DNA from: Myxococcaceae bacterium
GTDB lineage: Bacteria; Myxococcota; Myxococcia; Myxococcales; Myxococcaceae
Assembly: GCA_018262385.1 (NCBI GenBank)
Contig: JAGSPQ010000223.1
Location: forward strand, 1 to 6,365
Length of the DNA: 6,365 nucleotides
Reading direction: 5' to 3'
Below the pieces are notes generated by a model. That model saw only the letters and a program-made list of their open reading frames with translations, was not told where the DNA came from and searched no databases. Position numbers and translations under genes: made by a program. How positions within the stretch are numbered: position 1 is the stretch's first letter; the number at the start of each line of letters is the position of its first letter. This document shows positions 5,518 to 6,365 of this stretch, piece by piece.

Positions 5518-6365
5518 ATGAAGCCGCTCGCTCCGCTCTTGTTGCTGCTGAGCGGATGCGCCCTCTTCAACCCGGTCACGATCGCCAGGGACACCGGGCA
5601 GATCGGCTGGTTCCAGGCCGACGAGCACCTGCAGTGGGTGCCGGTCGAGCAGGAGCAGAGCTGCGAGGCGATCGCCGCGAAGGTGCGCGAAGGCCCGGTG
5701 GTGGTCTTCGTCCCGGGAGTGAGGGGAGCGGGCGAAGAGATCAACGCGATGCTGCCCAGGCTGGCCCGGACCCAGCCGTCGTCGTTCTTCCTCTACCGCT
5801 GGGTCCCCTGGGTCGAGCGGGACGCGATCACCCGCGGGTTCGCCGCCGGGATCTCCCACCTGCTCGACTGCGTTCCGTGGATCGACGGGCGCCTGCTGGT
5901 GGTGGCGCACAGCGCGGGAGGAGTGGTGGTCGGCTACGGCGCCACCTGGCTCGACGTTCCCCGGCGGGATCGAAAGGGCCCGGCGCTGTACGTGCTGACG
6001 GTCGCCGCACCGCTGGCGGGGATGGAAGAGGTGGCGCCGAAGAACGGCGGCCCGAAGGAGGCCCCGTTCATTCTCGATTTCGGAACCCGAATCGACGGGT
6101 ACCCGGTGTCGCCGTCCGCGATGGCGGCGGTCCACCTGCGCACCCAGTATCCGGGCGATCCGGTGATGAGGGTGAGGTCGCGCCTGGTGCCCAACGATCC
6201 GACGGTCGGCTTCCCCGGGGCCCGGCAGATCGACCTGCCGGCAGCGCTGAGCCACGACGGGGCGATGAAGTACGTGCTCGAGAAGATCGCCGACGGAAGC
6301 TGGCGGGCGTGGTTCGACGAGACCGGCCCGTCACTGCGCAGCGATCTTCTGGAGAAAAGGCATCA
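5518..6365 (+). CDS. Second lipoprotein alpha/beta hydrolase (lipase-like), 3' end outside window
   Basis: An open frame runs from the ATG at 5518 to the right edge without a stop: 282 complete codons are visible. It starts with a short lipoprotein signal (M-K-P, Leu-rich core, L11-S-G-C14). The visible mature part is an alpha/beta hydrolase: oxyanion-side strand V61-V-V-F-V-P-G67, nucleophile elbow A130-H-S132-A-G-G135, probable acid D214 (P-G-D-P-V) and probable base H246 (L-S-H-D-G). The triad S132, D214, H246 appears complete, and the A-H-S-A-G-G elbow is lipase/PGAP1-like. It shares fold and export route with the divergent hydrolase but shows no obvious close sequence likeness to it. No strong Shine-Dalgarno is visible, only a GGG four bases upstream. 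Its promoter must lie inside the 5' part of the divergent gene, since only 24 bp separate the starts. The missing C-terminus is probably short, because the catalytic His has been passed. Confidence 0.87.
   Translation, partial: MKPLAPLLLLLSGCALFNPVTIARDTGQIGWFQADEHLQWVPVEQEQSCEAIAAKVREGPVVVFVPGVRGAGEEINAMLPRLARTQPSSFFLYRWVPWVERDAITRGFAAGISHLLDCVPWIDGRLLVVAHSAGGVVVGYGATWLDVPRRDRKGPALYVLTVAAPLAGMEEVAPKNGGPKEAPFILDFGTRIDGYPVSPSAMAAVHLRTQYPGDPVMRVRSRLVPNDPTVGFPGARQIDLPAALSHDGAMKYVLEKIADGSWRAWFDETGPSLRSDLLEKRH

Noticed and set aside
5494..6255. Upstream extension of the minus-strand hydrolase frame by 254 codons
   Set aside because: The added part is antisense to the divergent hydrolase, is Arg/His/Gly-rich without a domain, and would bury the lipoprotein signal that begins at 5493.
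1..6365. Search for CRISPR arrays, tRNA or rRNA genes, insertion sequences and phage or defence genes
   Set aside because: No repeated spacers, cloverleaf, conserved rRNA stretches, terminal inverted repeats, transposase or defence-type motifs were seen.

Overview
The window is clearly GC-rich with strong GC preference at third codon positions. It carries seven genes, and the last one runs off the right edge. The best lineage clue is the large surface protein at 2612-4675. It joins eight-cysteine repeats, a MopE-type metal-binding motif and a choice-of-anchor-L-like C-terminal region behind a lipoprotein signal. That combination is characteristic of Myxococcota (former Deltaproteobacteria). 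Four of the seven genes encode predicted lipoproteins, which fits a Gram-negative predatory or social bacterium with a rich outer surface. The lineage call is an inference from protein architecture, not from a marker gene.

Left part (1-1000), plus strand: a small glutaredoxin 3-like protein, then a hemerythrin-like diiron protein with a very acidic tail. Middle (1001-2607): an unrecognised 344-residue lipoprotein on the minus strand and, divergent from it, a ferritin-like four-helix protein (DUF2383/PA2169-like) on the plus strand. They share a 107-bp promoter gap that holds a small AT-rich palindrome. Right part (2612-6365): on the minus strand, a lipoprotein alpha/beta hydrolase (4738-5493) followed by the Cys-rich lipoprotein, probably co-transcribed. 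A second, unrelated-looking lipoprotein alpha/beta hydrolase starts divergently only 24 bp away (5518 to the window end, incomplete).

The genes suggest two themes. Grx, the hemerythrin-like protein and the ferritin-like protein are cytoplasmic and all bear on oxygen, iron or thiol redox. The lipoproteins (an unknown, a Cys-rich metal-binding one and two serine hydrolases with complete apparent triads) act at the envelope. Nothing in the sequence proves that the two themes are linked, and gene orientation splits them into several transcription units. I see no mobile element, CRISPR array, tRNA or rRNA. I do not find a convincing new defence or biosynthetic system; the most distinctive items are the Cys-rich lipoprotein and the back-to-back hydrolase pair.
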